Source: an uncultured Caulobacteraceae bacterium (GTDB lineage: Bacteria > Pseudomonadota > Alphaproteobacteria > Caulobacterales > Caulobacteraceae). From it: 64,000 nt of DNA. The stretch is from positions 1-64,000 of the forward strand of contig CAIQJF010000098.1 in assembly GCA_903872075.1 (NCBI GenBank). The letters run 5' to 3'. A program made the translations under genes and the position numbers. The notes below the pieces were generated by a model that saw only the letters and a program-made list of their open reading frames with translations, was not told the origin of the DNA and searched no databases. Positions 16,617 to 24,513 of this stretch are shown here, in pieces. Positions within the stretch are counted from its first letter, which is position 1. Each line of letters opens with the position of its first letter.

Positions 16617-17450
16617 TTAGTGACTGAGGAGGAGGTAGGCCTCTTCGTTGGCGAGCACGTCCCGGGTCACGCCGCCAAACACCCACTCGCCGAGGCGGGA
16701 GTGTCCGTAGCAACCCAGCACGATCAGATCGGCGCCGAAGGCCTTGGCCTCGTCGAGCAGCTGGCCGCTGACGTGCTCGTGGTGATGAACGACGACCTTG
16801 GCCTCGGCCTTCACGCCCCGCCGCCGCAGGGCTTCGGTCACGTCGCCGGTGCGGGTCCGCGCGTCCTCGGCGTCACCGCCGTCACAGATTTCCAGCACCA
16901 GAACAGCGTCAGCGGCGTCAAGGAACGGCTGCGCGTCGGCCAGGGCCCGGCGAGCTTCACGCGTGTCCTTCCAGCCGACCACGATCTTGTTGGCGGCAAG
17001 CGGTTTTCCACCCGCCGGCACGACCAGAACCGGCCGGCCGGCCTGCATGGCGACCTCGGCCGCGGCCGCGTCGCGGTACGGACTGCCGCCGCGGTCGGCC
17101 ACACCGCCCAGGACGATCAGGTCCGCGGCGCGTGAGGCCGCGGCCAGGGCTGGGGCGGGGGTGTCGATGCCGCAGAGCCAGACCGCATCGCCCGCGGGCA
17201 GACCGGCGGTCTCGCGCTTGAACACATCGTGCGCCAAACCGAGTTGCTGATCGATGCTCTCGCGCATGGCCACCACCCAATCGGCGTCCACGGAATAGAA
17301 TCCGTTGTCGAACGCTAGCGGAGGAATCATCTCGGCGCCGACGCCGATCAGTCTCGCCTGAAAGCGCCTGGCCAAGGCGATGGCGCAGGCCAGTCGCGGC
17401 GCACACGCCGCGTCCGGCTGCACGTGCGTCATGATCGCGGAATAACTCAT
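16617..17450 (-). CDS. Tandem universal stress protein (UspA family)
   Basis: 277 residues with two Usp folds, about 1-140 and 150-277. The second half ends with the ATP-binding pattern DLIVLGCYGHSRLGEWVFGGVTRDVL (G-2x-G-9x-G type); the first has DLIVLGGVADRGG and looks degenerate. Such proteins are common members of low-oxygen regulons. ATG 17450 is taken as the start because the frame to 17492 adds a stretch with no family match. It is transcribed with hemN and has a perfect FixK box and a CCCTTAGGGA motif upstream. Confidence 0.88.
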   Translation of the reverse strand: MSYSAIMTHVQPDAACAPRLACAIALARRFQARLIGVGAEMIPPLAFDNGFYSVDADWVVAMRESIDQQLGLAHDVFKRETAGLPAGDAVWLCGIDTPAPALAAASRAADLIVLGGVADRGGSPYRDAAAAEVAMQAGRPVLVVPAGGKPLAANKIVVGWKDTREARRALADAQPFLDAADAVLVLEICDGGDAEDARTRTGDVTEALRRRGVKAEAKVVVHHHEHVSGQLLDEAKAFGADLIVLGCYGHSRLGEWVFGGVTRDVLANEEAYLLLSH

Positions 17451-17538
17451 GGCCCGAAAACCCCTGTGTGGAACGGCAATGACACTGTCCACAACGGAAC
17501 CCTACGGGGCCGTGGCTCCAGCGCCAACTTCGGCCTGC

Positions 17539-17548
17539 TCCCTAAGGG
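17539..17548 (-). promoter_or_regulatory. CCCTTAGGGA motif upstream of the usp-hemN operon
   Basis: On the minus strand this reads CCCTTAGGGA, identical to the copy before fixK, 88 nt upstream of the Usp start. Regulator unknown. Confidence 0.4.
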
Positions 17549-17576
17549 AAGGACCGGAGTTTTCTCCGGGTCGATC

Positions 17577-17590
17577 TTGATCCACATCAA
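17577..17590. promoter_or_regulatory. Perfect FNR/FixK box (TTGATCCACATCAA)
   Basis: All 10 consensus positions match. It is shared by the divergent usp-hemN operon (minus) and the small membrane gene that starts 57 nt away on the plus strand. For the latter, a start site about 41 nt downstream of the box centre would fall just before its ribosome site. Confidence 0.88.
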
Positions 17591-17640
17591 CGGCCACGGA
17601 GCGGCCCGGATATGCGCGGCGCCCGTCCCGGGAGATCACC

Positions 17641-17883
17641 ATGATCGATCCTCTCAGCCCTCTCTTCCACCTGCACGTGGTGTCGACCGGCGCGATCATG
17701 CCGCACGCGGCCGATCCCGCGGCGACGCAGGGCCTGATGATCGTGGGCATCGCGATCATCGCCGGCACGGCCGTGTGGGCGGCCGGCGGCGTTGGCGCGG
17801 CGATCTGGACTGCTTTCGCCGAGGTTCGTGAACGCCGGACTCACGCCTTTCCCACTGGCATGGGCAGACCCAGGGCCAGCTGA
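17641..17883 (+). CDS. Small membrane protein downstream of a FixK box
   Basis: 80 residues with one hydrophobic helix (GLMIVGIAIIAGTAVWAAGGVGAAIW, about 36-60) and a basic tail. GGGAG precedes ATG 17641 at good distance. Its last 43 nt overlap the convergent APH-AAA gene. No family was recognised. The position right after a perfect FixK box suggests strong induction at low oxygen, as for the small membrane gene after fixK. Confidence 0.6.
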   Translation: MIDPLSPLFHLHVVSTGAIMPHAADPAATQGLMIVGIAIIAGTAVWAAGGVGAAIWTAFAEVRERRTHAFPTGMGRPRAS

Positions 17884-19376
17884 AGCGCGGCCGGACCGCC
17901 CGGCGCATTGGCGTCCGACCGGCGCAACCATCCAATCGCCCCCGGATTTTGCGCCAACTGCAGATCGAGCACCCGCGCGTCGGCGTCCGAAGCGTCGTCA
18001 CGCCGACCGGCGATGCGAGTCAGCAGCGTGTCGGCCGGCGCCTCCAGCCAGACACCGTGAAAGGGCGCCCCCGCCGCGGCCGCCACCTCCGCGATCGCGT
18101 CGCGCTCCCCTGACCGCAGGAACACGGCGTCCGCGATCACCGCGCGCCCGGCTCTGAGACAGACGCCGGCGACCTTGAACAGTTCGCCGTACACCCGCGC
18201 GCTGGAGTCGCGGGCATAGGCCTCGGGCGGCGCCCGCTCGGTGGGGCTGAGACCCCATTGCCGTTTGCGAATTTCGTCGCTGCGCAGGACCACCGCGCCC
18301 GGCGGGGCTCCCACTGCCGGCGCCAGGGCCCTGGCCAGGGTCGACTTGCCTGACCCGGACAGGCCGCCCACGGCGATCAGCCGTGGCGCCTCGGGGGCGA
18401 GATAGGCCGCCGCGGCGGCCAGATACCGCCGGGAGACGTCCAGCCGCCCCTCCAGAGCATTGACGTGAGCCCGGACGGCGGCGCGGACCGACTGCAGCAA
18501 CGGCAGCAGCGCGACGCCCTCCCAGAGGCCCTCGGCCGCCCCACGGGCCGTTGCGTCGAACCAGCCGTTCATGACCCGGCTTGCAGCTTCGGACGCGCCT
18601 CGGAACGTCAGATCCATCAGCAGAAACGCCACGTCGTAGAGAATGTCGATTTCCCGAAGCGTGTCGTTGAACTCGATGCAGTCGAACAACACCGGCTCGC
18701 CGGCCTCAAGCAGGATATTGCCCAGATGCAGATCGCCGTGGCAGCAGCGCACCAGACCGGCGGCGTCGCGGGCCCGCAGCATCGGGGCCGCCTGGGCGAA
18801 CGCCGCCTCGGTCGCGGCCAATAGCGCCTCCACCGCGTCGCCGCCCAGATCCTTCGCCTCGCTGCGCAGCAGGTGGGCGTTGGAATTGAGCACAAACCGC
18901 AAGCCGTCCGCCCCGCGTCCGGCGGCGCCCCGGTCGGCTCCCAGGTGAAAGGCGGCTACCTTGCGGCCGAGCCGCTCGGCAAAGGCGCCGTCGATGACCG
19001 CCAGGCGGTTGGACAGCGTGGCGGTCTCGTCGAACCGGCGCATTTCCAGAGCCCAGTCCACGACCTCCCCCGCCCCGTCGAACGTCAGGTCGCCGTCCGC
19101 GTCGCGGGTGATGGCGCACACGCGCCGGTATATGTCCGGGGCGGCCGGCCGGTTGAACCGCAGTTCGCGCTCCGCCGCCCAGCCGCGCCGCTCACAGGTG
19201 CTGAAATCGAGAAAGCCCAGGTCCACCGGCTTCTTCAGCTTCAAGGCCCGGTCGGGAAACAGGAAGATCCAGGAGATCGAGGTCTCGATCACCGACTCGC
19301 ACGGCGCCGGTCCGTTCGCGCCCGCCCTCAGCCAGGCCTCGATGTCTGGGGCCAGCCGGCCCGGATGATTCGCCAA
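17841..19376 (-). CDS. Aminoglycoside-phosphotransferase-like / AAA ATP-binding fusion protein
   Basis: 511 residues. Residues about 1-330 form an APH/choline-kinase-like fold (CHGDLHLGNILL with the catalytic HGDLHxxN motif and FDCIEFN as the metal loop). Residues about 335-511 are a P-loop kinase of the AAA_33 type (Walker A GLSGSGKST). Such fusions often lie beside universal stress proteins in low-oxygen regulons; the substrate is not known and antibiotic resistance should not be assumed. The start is TTG 19376, with no good ribosome site, so it may shift. Confidence 0.8.
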   Translation of the reverse strand: MANHPGRLAPDIEAWLRAGANGPAPCESVIETSISWIFLFPDRALKLKKPVDLGFLDFSTCERRGWAAERELRFNRPAAPDIYRRVCAITRDADGDLTFDGAGEVVDWALEMRRFDETATLSNRLAVIDGAFAERLGRKVAAFHLGADRGAAGRGADGLRFVLNSNAHLLRSEAKDLGGDAVEALLAATEAAFAQAAPMLRARDAAGLVRCCHGDLHLGNILLEAGEPVLFDCIEFNDTLREIDILYDVAFLLMDLTFRGASEAASRVMNGWFDATARGAAEGLWEGVALLPLLQSVRAAVRAHVNALEGRLDVSRRYLAAAAAYLAPEAPRLIAVGGLSGSGKSTLARALAPAVGAPPGAVVLRSDEIRKRQWGLSPTERAPPEAYARDSSARVYGELFKVAGVCLRAGRAVIADAVFLRSGERDAIAEVAAAAGAPFHGVWLEAPADTLLTRIAGRRDDASDADARVLDLQLAQNPGAIGWLRRSDANAPGGPAALQLALGLPMPVGKA

Positions 19377-19423
19377 GGTGTCGCGCCGCCCTTCCGCCGT
19401 CCGGTCCCGACCCTAAAACAAGA

Positions 19424-19452
19424 CGACCCGAGGCGGTATCCGCCTCGGGTCG
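19424..19452 (-). terminator. Terminator of the porin-cytochrome gene
   Basis: A perfect 13-bp inverted repeat (CGACCCGAGGCGG / CCGCCTCGGGTCG) with a 3-nt loop lies 40 nt after the stop of the minus-strand gene at 19493. On that strand it is followed by TCTTGTTTTA. Confidence 0.8.
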
Positions 19453-19492
19453 AGTTCTCACGGGTCTCGGGAAGGATGGCCGTTAAGAGAGG

Positions 19493-20851
19493 TCAGTAGG
19501 CGAGCCAGGTGAAGACCCGGAAGGTGTTGTTGTCGCCGGCGCTGCGGCCCGTGCCGTCATAGTTCGAGCCGGAGCCATCGAAGCTGGTGTAGGCGGTGAA
19601 CTGCGCCCCGACCCGCATGTTGAAGCGCGGTCCCAGCGGCGATTTGCCCGAGCCCCAGGGTGTTCCGTCGACCTGCACCAGGAAGCCGCTGCTGTTCGGC
19701 CGCGGAACGGTGTTGCCGCCGTACAGGGTGTCGTCATGCGAGCCCCAGGTGTCGAAGGCGCCCAAGGTCAGGCCGATCTTGTTGTGCCAGTAGTAGGAGG
19801 CGTCGAAGCGCAGATCCTCCAGCGTCTGGTGAGCGTTGGTGGCCAGTTCCAGCGCCTGCGAGGCCTGCAGGTTCTGGCGCTCGTGGGTGTAACGGGCGTT
19901 GAAGGTCACCGTGTTCCCGTGTTCGGCGAACATCTGGAACGACGCATCCAGACCGAGGTCGGTATAGTGGTCGCTCAGGCCGGTGGTCAGATCCAATCCG
20001 GGATTGATGTCGGCGTCGAGCAGGAAGGCGCCGAGTTCAAAGTTCCGCGCGCCCAGGTTCTTCTGCCAGGCGATCCGCGCATAGGGCGCGGTGCCCCTGA
20101 TCGAGCCGGGGGCGGTTGGATCGGCGCCGGCGTGGATCAGGAAACCACGGCTCGGCGACTGGTAGCCGCCGGCTTCAATCATGAACTGGTTGTCCAGCCA
20201 GGCGTAGCCGGTAATCCCCAGCGTCGTCTGGGCCAGGTTGCCGATGATCGGCGAGGCCGCCGGTCCGGGCGCGAGGCCCGAGGAGGTGTAGGGGAAGCCC
20301 CAGGCTGGAATCGTGTTGAAGGCGTCCTGCACGGTCGGGCTGTTGTTGAGGCTCAGACCGAAGACCACGTCCATGCCCTTGATCGCCGCCTTGGTGGTCG
20401 CCCGCAGATCCAGGTTATCCCAGCTGAAGGCCTTGGCCACCCCGTCATAGGTCGCCTGGACGAACGCGCCGAAATGGCCGGCGCCGCCGGCCAGGAACAG
20501 GCTGGCCTGATCGAGTCCGAAATTGTCGTTCTCGCCATAGCCGGGCGCCGCCCCGCCGGGCTGGCCCTTTGCAGTGTGGTTGTAGGAGGAGACCACCATG
20601 GCCGAGAGCGGCAGGGTGAAGCCGCCGGAGCGGCTGGTGTAGCCATTGATCTTGAACGTACGGCCGAACGGCGTGAGCTGCGGTCCGAAACCGCCCACAT
20701 GGCAAGCCTCGCAAGGCTGTCCGGTCTGCATGGCGAAAGCCGGCACGGCATGCGCCGCGGTCACCGGAACGCCTTGCAAGACAAGGCCCAAAGCGAGTCC
20801 CGGGACGAGCCGTCCGGCCACCGCCGCCAACCTGTTGATGCCCTTGATCAT
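19493..20851 (-). CDS. Cyc2-like fused monoheme cytochrome-porin
   Basis: 452 residues. After a signal peptide (cleavage near AAHA, 34) comes a short heme segment, AVPAFAMQTGQPCEACHVGG with CEACH at 47-51, then LTPFGRTFKINGYT, the hallmark of the Cyc2-type fused cytochrome-porin family. The remaining ~375 residues alternate like a 14-18-strand outer-membrane barrel and end in the aromatic FTWLAY. Known Cyc2 proteins oxidise Fe(II) at the cell surface. This copy could give a second route for electrons across the outer membrane; whether the substrate is iron is not shown. A FixK box and a CCCTTAAGGA motif lie upstream. Confidence 0.85.
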   Translation of the reverse strand: MIKGINRLAAVAGRLVPGLALGLVLQGVPVTAAHAVPAFAMQTGQPCEACHVGGFGPQLTPFGRTFKINGYTSRSGGFTLPLSAMVVSSYNHTAKGQPGGAAPGYGENDNFGLDQASLFLAGGAGHFGAFVQATYDGVAKAFSWDNLDLRATTKAAIKGMDVVFGLSLNNSPTVQDAFNTIPAWGFPYTSSGLAPGPAASPIIGNLAQTTLGITGYAWLDNQFMIEAGGYQSPSRGFLIHAGADPTAPGSIRGTAPYARIAWQKNLGARNFELGAFLLDADINPGLDLTTGLSDHYTDLGLDASFQMFAEHGNTVTFNARYTHERQNLQASQALELATNAHQTLEDLRFDASYYWHNKIGLTLGAFDTWGSHDDTLYGGNTVPRPNSSGFLVQVDGTPWGSGKSPLGPRFNMRVGAQFTAYTSFDGSGSNYDGTGRSAGDNNTFRVFTWLAY

Positions 20852-20921
20852 GGTGTGCGACTCCTTTGCAACAAGAACTTTTTGATAGGCTCTCGCAGGA
20901 GACCGCGGCAGCCAGACGATG

Positions 20922-20931
20922 TCCTTAAGGG
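20922..20931 (-). promoter_or_regulatory. CCCTTAAGGA motif upstream of the porin-cytochrome gene
   Basis: One base from the CCCTTAGGGA copies before fixK and usp, 70 nt upstream of this gene's start. The similar spacing in all three cases supports a shared regulator, identity unproven. Confidence 0.35.
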
Positions 20932-21040
20932 CAATACCTTAGCCGTTCGGGGCCTTGCCCAGGGTTCGGCAAACCCAGAAAATTCATTAGGTTGTCCCGC
21001 CCTTCGCGGTCATGTTGTTGGGGGTCGGCGAGGTTCGCCG

Positions 21041-21054
21041 TTGATCTGCGTCAA
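21041..21054. promoter_or_regulatory. FNR/FixK-type box (9/10, TTGATCTGCGTCAA)
   Basis: Nine of ten positions match. It lies between the Cyc2-like gene (minus) and the hemerythrin-like gene (plus, 92 nt downstream). Confidence 0.75.
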
Positions 21055-21146
21055 TGGCGCGCAGGCCCCGGCGTGACATCTGTGACGACGTCGTGGTTCG
21101 CTGGAGGGACAATCCGTCTCGATGGCGGCGGCCTGGAGGAGTTGGC

Positions 21147-21698
21147 ATGCGTCTGAAGGCATCGACGAACATCGTGATTGCACTGGCGTTCGCCACCGCT
21201 GGACTATCGACCTATGGCGCGGCGAACGCTCAGCCGGCGGCGGTCACCCACGAAATTCCCCAGTCCCAGACCGTCGAACATGCCGACAATCTGGAGCATC
21301 TCACGGCCCTGACCTCGCACCGAGGCAAGGTCGGCGAGATCGCGAAGAAGGCGGTCGCCCTGTTCAAGCAGCATGACGCCCGCGAGGCTGAATACATCAT
21401 GCCCCCGCTGAGCCTCCTGCCCTATCTGGTCGACGGCAAGGTGACCCCCGACATGAAGTGGGCCCTGGAGATGGCCGATCGGGTCAGAGCCGACCGCGAG
21501 GTGATCTTCGAGGAACACACCAAGATGATCGCGGTGCTTAACGACCTACAGTTGGCCGGACAGCAGGCCCACGATGCCGAGGCCATCGACTTCGCCAAGA
21601 GCGCGGCGACCGATGCCCTCAACGACGTGGAGATCATGGAGCCCACGGCGATCCTGATCGGCGATGTGCTGCGGGCGAAGCTCGGCGCGGCGCACTAG
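21147..21698 (+). CDS. Exported hemerythrin-like protein
   Basis: 183 residues with a signal peptide (cleavage after ANA, 28). The mature part is helical and has spaced His/Glu residues like an HHE iron site: His45/His51/His58, His76-x3-Glu80 (QHDARE), and EEH at 122-124. A di-iron O2- or NO-binding role is possible but the fold call rests on this pattern only. GGAGGAG (21135-21141) fixes ATG 21147. A FixK-type box lies upstream. If it binds O2 or NO in the periplasm it would protect or inform the nearby electron-transfer proteins (inference). Confidence 0.6.
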   Translation: MRLKASTNIVIALAFATAGLSTYGAANAQPAAVTHEIPQSQTVEHADNLEHLTALTSHRGKVGEIAKKAVALFKQHDAREAEYIMPPLSLLPYLVDGKVTPDMKWALEMADRVRADREVIFEEHTKMIAVLNDLQLAGQQAHDAEAIDFAKSAATDALNDVEIMEPTAILIGDVLRAKLGAAH

Positions 21699-21717
21699 GC
21701 CTCGCCGGAAAACCTTA

Positions 21718-21793
21718 CGCCGGTCCAACGCGGGACCGGCGCATCCAAGCCAAACCGAAGGACGACAGCCCCGCGCCGCCGTGGCGCGCGGGG
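21718..21793. terminator. Two GC hairpins between convergent genes
   Basis: CGCCGGTCC/GGACCGGCG (21718-21741) and CCCCGCGC/GCGCGGGG (21769-21793) fill the gap between the hemerythrin-like and cytochrome c genes. No long T run is present, so strength is uncertain. Confidence 0.55.
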
Positions 21794-21801
21794 TCGGCGC
21801 G

Positions 21802-22194
21802 CTATTTCAGGCTGTCGAGATAGGCGATCAGGTCGGCCAGTTGGGCCGGATTGTGCAGGCCGCCGTAGGTCATCTTGGTGCCGGCCACCATAGCCCGCGG
21901 GCCGGGAAGATAGGCTTCCAGCTTGTCGTCGGTCCAGGTGATGCCGGACGCCTTCATGCCGGGCGAATAGTTGTAGCCGGCCACGCTGGCGGCCTTGCGC
22001 CCGACGACACCATAGAGGTTCGGGCCCAGGATCGCGGGGCCGCCCTTGGTGGCGGTATGGCACATGGCGCACTGGGCGCTGAAGACGCCCTTGCCGTGGG
22101 CGGCATCTCCGGCGGCGGCAGGCAAAGCCAGGGCCAGACCAACACTGGTCAGAAGGGCGAACCCGGCGCCGCGGCGGCTCATTCGATGGTCCAT
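21802..22194 (-). CDS. Class I cytochrome c (c2/c550 type)
   Basis: 130 residues. A signal peptide (to about residue 29) precedes a single heme site CAMCH; ILGPNLYGVVGRKA follows, and the distal Met ligand is in AGTKMTYGG. The C-terminal helix NPAQLADLIAYLDSLK is typical. It should shuttle electrons in the periplasm and could link the membrane chain with either outer-membrane conduit. ATG 22194 has AAGGAA upstream; the longer frame to 22275 runs through the FixK-type box and is not credible. Confidence 0.92.
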   Translation of the reverse strand: MDHRMSRRGAGFALLTSVGLALALPAAAGDAAHGKGVFSAQCAMCHTATKGGPAILGPNLYGVVGRKAASVAGYNYSPGMKASGITWTDDKLEAYLPGPRAMVAGTKMTYGGLHNPAQLADLIAYLDSLK

Positions 22195-22261
22195 GGCTCG
22201 TTCCTTAATCCAACTTAACGTCGCGGCCCTGTACCGTTCAACCGGATCGCGGGACTGGGCA

Positions 22262-22275
22262 TTGACCTGCATCAA
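22262..22275. promoter_or_regulatory. FNR/FixK-type box (9/10, TTGACCTGCATCAA)
   Basis: Nine of ten positions match. It is 68 nt upstream of the cytochrome c start (minus) and 83 nt upstream of the small gene at 22358 (plus). Confidence 0.75.
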
Positions 22276-22357
22276 CGCCTAAGTGTCCTGGTTGATCCTC
22301 GCGCCGTTTCCTGACAAGTCCAGGACCCAGAAATATCCGGGGCGTCAGCAGGTCGGC

Positions 22358-22564
22358 ATGTCTCTTAGCACTCAGCGTCGTTTCGTGACCCCCGCCGTCG
22401 AAGAGACCGTGGAGCAGTTGGCCGCCCGCGCCCTGCCGGGCGAACCGCTTGACGACGCGGTGGCCCGCATCAAGGGCTGGAACCTGCATATCTTCGCCAT
22501 GCGCCGCCCGCCGGGCCTGTTGCTGGGCAGTGACGTGGTGTTCGTCGAGCCGCCGCTGGGATGA
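22358..22564 (+). CDS. Hypothetical small protein
   Basis: 68 residues (MSLSTQRRFVTPAVEETVEQ), no signal peptide or membrane span, ending VVFVEPPLG. I took ATG 22358 rather than the upstream frame because the longer N-terminus crosses the promoter region. It overlaps the next small gene by 4 nt (ATGA), so both are likely translated together with the amidohydrolase. Function not recognised. Confidence 0.6.
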   Translation: MSLSTQRRFVTPAVEETVEQLAARALPGEPLDDAVARIKGWNLHIFAMRRPPGLLLGSDVVFVEPPLG

Positions 22565-22794
22565 ACGGCCGGGCCGAGGCGGTGATCGTGGCGGCGGAAA
22601 TCGCGGCAGGTCACGATGGCCAGGCGGAACTGGTTGTTCGGGTGCGTCACGAGAACGGCGTCGAGGCGACGACGACCCTCGACGGCGAAACGGGATTCCG
22701 CCTGATGGGCGGTCGCGGTGAAGACAATCTGGCTGGCCTGATCGGGCGCTCCTGGCGCGAGATACTGGCGGAAACGGTTCTTGGAGGCATCTGA
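22561..22794 (+). CDS. Hypothetical small protein
   Basis: 77 residues, acidic, predicted soluble. It overlaps the upstream gene by 4 nt and ends one base before the amidohydrolase start, so it is the middle gene of a three-gene unit. No motif recognised; a subunit or maturation partner of the amidohydrolase is only a guess from position. Confidence 0.6.
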   Translation: MNGRAEAVIVAAEIAAGHDGQAELVVRVRHENGVEATTTLDGETGFRLMGGRGEDNLAGLIGRSWREILAETVLGGI

Positions 22795-22795
22795 C

Positions 22796-24463
22796 ATGTA
22801 CGACATCCTGATCAAGGGCGGCCTGGTGGTCGATGGGACGGGTGCGCCGGGGTTTCTGGCCGACGTGGCCCTCAAGGACGGCCGCATCGCCGGCGTCGGC
22901 GCCTCGCTGGCCGGTGACGCGCGCAAGGTGGTCGACGCCTCCGGTCGCGTCGTCGCCCCCGGGTTCATCGATCCCCACACCCATTTTGACGTCCAGCTGC
23001 TGTGGGACGGCGCCGCGCGCCCCGCCCTGGAACACGGAATCACCGCTGTCGTGCCCGGCAACTGCTCCCTTTCCCTGGCCCCGCTGCGCGCCGCGGATCG
23101 CCGCGCCGTGGTCGGCATGTTCCAGCAGATCGAGGAAATGCCGCCCCAGGCCTTCACGGAGGCCTTCGAGTGGACATGGGAAGACTTCGCCGGCTACCGC
23201 GCCGCGCTTGAGAAGAACCTGTCCATCAACGTCGCCCCCCTGGTCGGCCACAGCGTCATCCGCCTGTGGGTGATGGGCCCCGAGGCGCAGGAACGCGCCG
23301 CCAGCGCCGCCGAGATCACCGCCATGGGCGATGTCCTGCGCCAGTGCCTTGAGGCCGGCGCCGTGGGTCTCTCCACCAGCTTCGTGGACGTGGACGAGAA
23401 CGGCCGGCCGGTGCCCAGCCGCTTCGCGACCTTCGAGGAGCTCGACGGCCTCAGCGCCGTGCTCGGCGAGTTCGGCCGCATGCTGCAGATCGTGCCGGAG
23501 TTCTACGACGTCGACCTGACGATCGCCCGCATCGATCAGCTGGCCGAACTGTCGCTGAAGCACGGCATCCCCACCACCTTCTCGCCGGTGTTCGACAGCA
23601 CCCTTACGCCCGAGAACGCACCGCGCTCCCTGGCCCGGGTGGAAGAGCAGTTCGCCCGCGGCGCCCGGGTCTGGCCGCAAATGCAGACGCGGCCCATCGA
23701 CATCAGCTTCTCTCTGCTCCGCCCCAGCCTGTTCTTCGCGCGCTATCCGCGCTGGGTGCGGGTGCTGCGCCTGCCGTTGGAACAGCGCATCGCCGCCCTT
23801 ACCGATCCGGACACCGTCGCCAAGATGGTGGCCGACACCGGGCCGGACGGCGGTCTCAAGGCCATGGGCGATCTCATTGCCCGCGGCGGCGACCGCGCGC
23901 CGGAGGGCATGGCGGGCCGCCTTCTGACGGACATCGCCGCCGACCGCGGCGAGCCCGTCGCCCTGGCCCTGATCAATCTCTCGCTGGAGAACGGGCTGGA
24001 CGTTGCGTTCCTGGCCGCCAACCGCGGCCACGACGTGACCGACCGTATCGGCCCCATGCTGGCCAACCCCTTGGTGCACATCGGCGCCAGCGACGGCGGC
24101 GCGCACCTCGCCTCCTTCGCCACCTATGGCGACACCGGCTATCTGTTCAGCGAATACGTCCGCAAATCCGGATCGCTCAGCCTGGAAGCGGCGGTGAAGA
24201 AGATCACCTCCGACACGGCCGAGATCTGGGGCCTCAAGGACAGGGGCACGCTCAAGGAAGGCTGGGCCGGCGACGTGGTGGTTTTCGACGCCGCCACCAT
24301 CGGCAGGGGCGAGGAGCGGCCGGCGTTCGATATGCCCGGCGGCGGCATGCGCTATGTCCGCGACGCCATCGGAGTCCACACGGTGGTCGTCAACGGCGAA
24401 GTCGCCTGGGCCGACGGCGGCTATACCGACTCTGCCTCGGGAACCGTCTGCGCGCTCAACTGA
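22796..24463 (+). CDS. N-acyl-D-amino-acid deacylase-like amidohydrolase
   Basis: 555 residues. The N-terminal strand MYDILIKGGLVVDGTGAPG and PGFIDPHTHFD (metal-binding HxH) mark the amidohydrolase superfamily. GNCSLSLAPLR and the late GASDGGAHLASFATYGDTGYLF match the D-aminoacylase branch, which hydrolyses N-acyl-D-amino acids. ATG 22796 is preceded by GGAGG at 22783-22787. No substrate-determining residues can be read with confidence, so it could also be another amide hydrolase. Confidence 0.85.
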   Translation: MYDILIKGGLVVDGTGAPGFLADVALKDGRIAGVGASLAGDARKVVDASGRVVAPGFIDPHTHFDVQLLWDGAARPALEHGITAVVPGNCSLSLAPLRAADRRAVVGMFQQIEEMPPQAFTEAFEWTWEDFAGYRAALEKNLSINVAPLVGHSVIRLWVMGPEAQERAASAAEITAMGDVLRQCLEAGAVGLSTSFVDVDENGRPVPSRFATFEELDGLSAVLGEFGRMLQIVPEFYDVDLTIARIDQLAELSLKHGIPTTFSPVFDSTLTPENAPRSLARVEEQFARGARVWPQMQTRPIDISFSLLRPSLFFARYPRWVRVLRLPLEQRIAALTDPDTVAKMVADTGPDGGLKAMGDLIARGGDRAPEGMAGRLLTDIAADRGEPVALALINLSLENGLDVAFLAANRGHDVTDRIGPMLANPLVHIGASDGGAHLASFATYGDTGYLFSEYVRKSGSLSLEAAVKKITSDTAEIWGLKDRGTLKEGWAGDVVVFDAATIGRGEERPAFDMPGGGMRYVRDAIGVHTVVVNGEVAWADGGYTDSASGTVCALN

Positions 24464-24513
24464 GACCGAAAAAGAGACTTTCTTTTTTGCAAAGGCGAGT
24501 CTATGTTCAGCGC

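Larger units (their letters stand above)
20852..21146. other. Divergent promoter region
   Basis: Separates the porin-cytochrome and hemerythrin-like genes. It contains the CCCTTARGGA-type motif at 20922-20931 (minus orientation), the FixK-type box at 21041-21054 and no supported gene. Confidence 0.6.

Noticed and set aside
17841-19376. Aminoglycoside resistance gene
   Set aside because: The APH-like half is fused to an AAA_33 kinase and lies by a universal stress gene; this layout is a chromosomal stress-type protein, not a known resistance enzyme.
22238-24379. 713-codon minus-strand frame opposite the amidohydrolase
   Set aside because: Shadow of the real gene; it also crosses the promoter region and FixK-type box.
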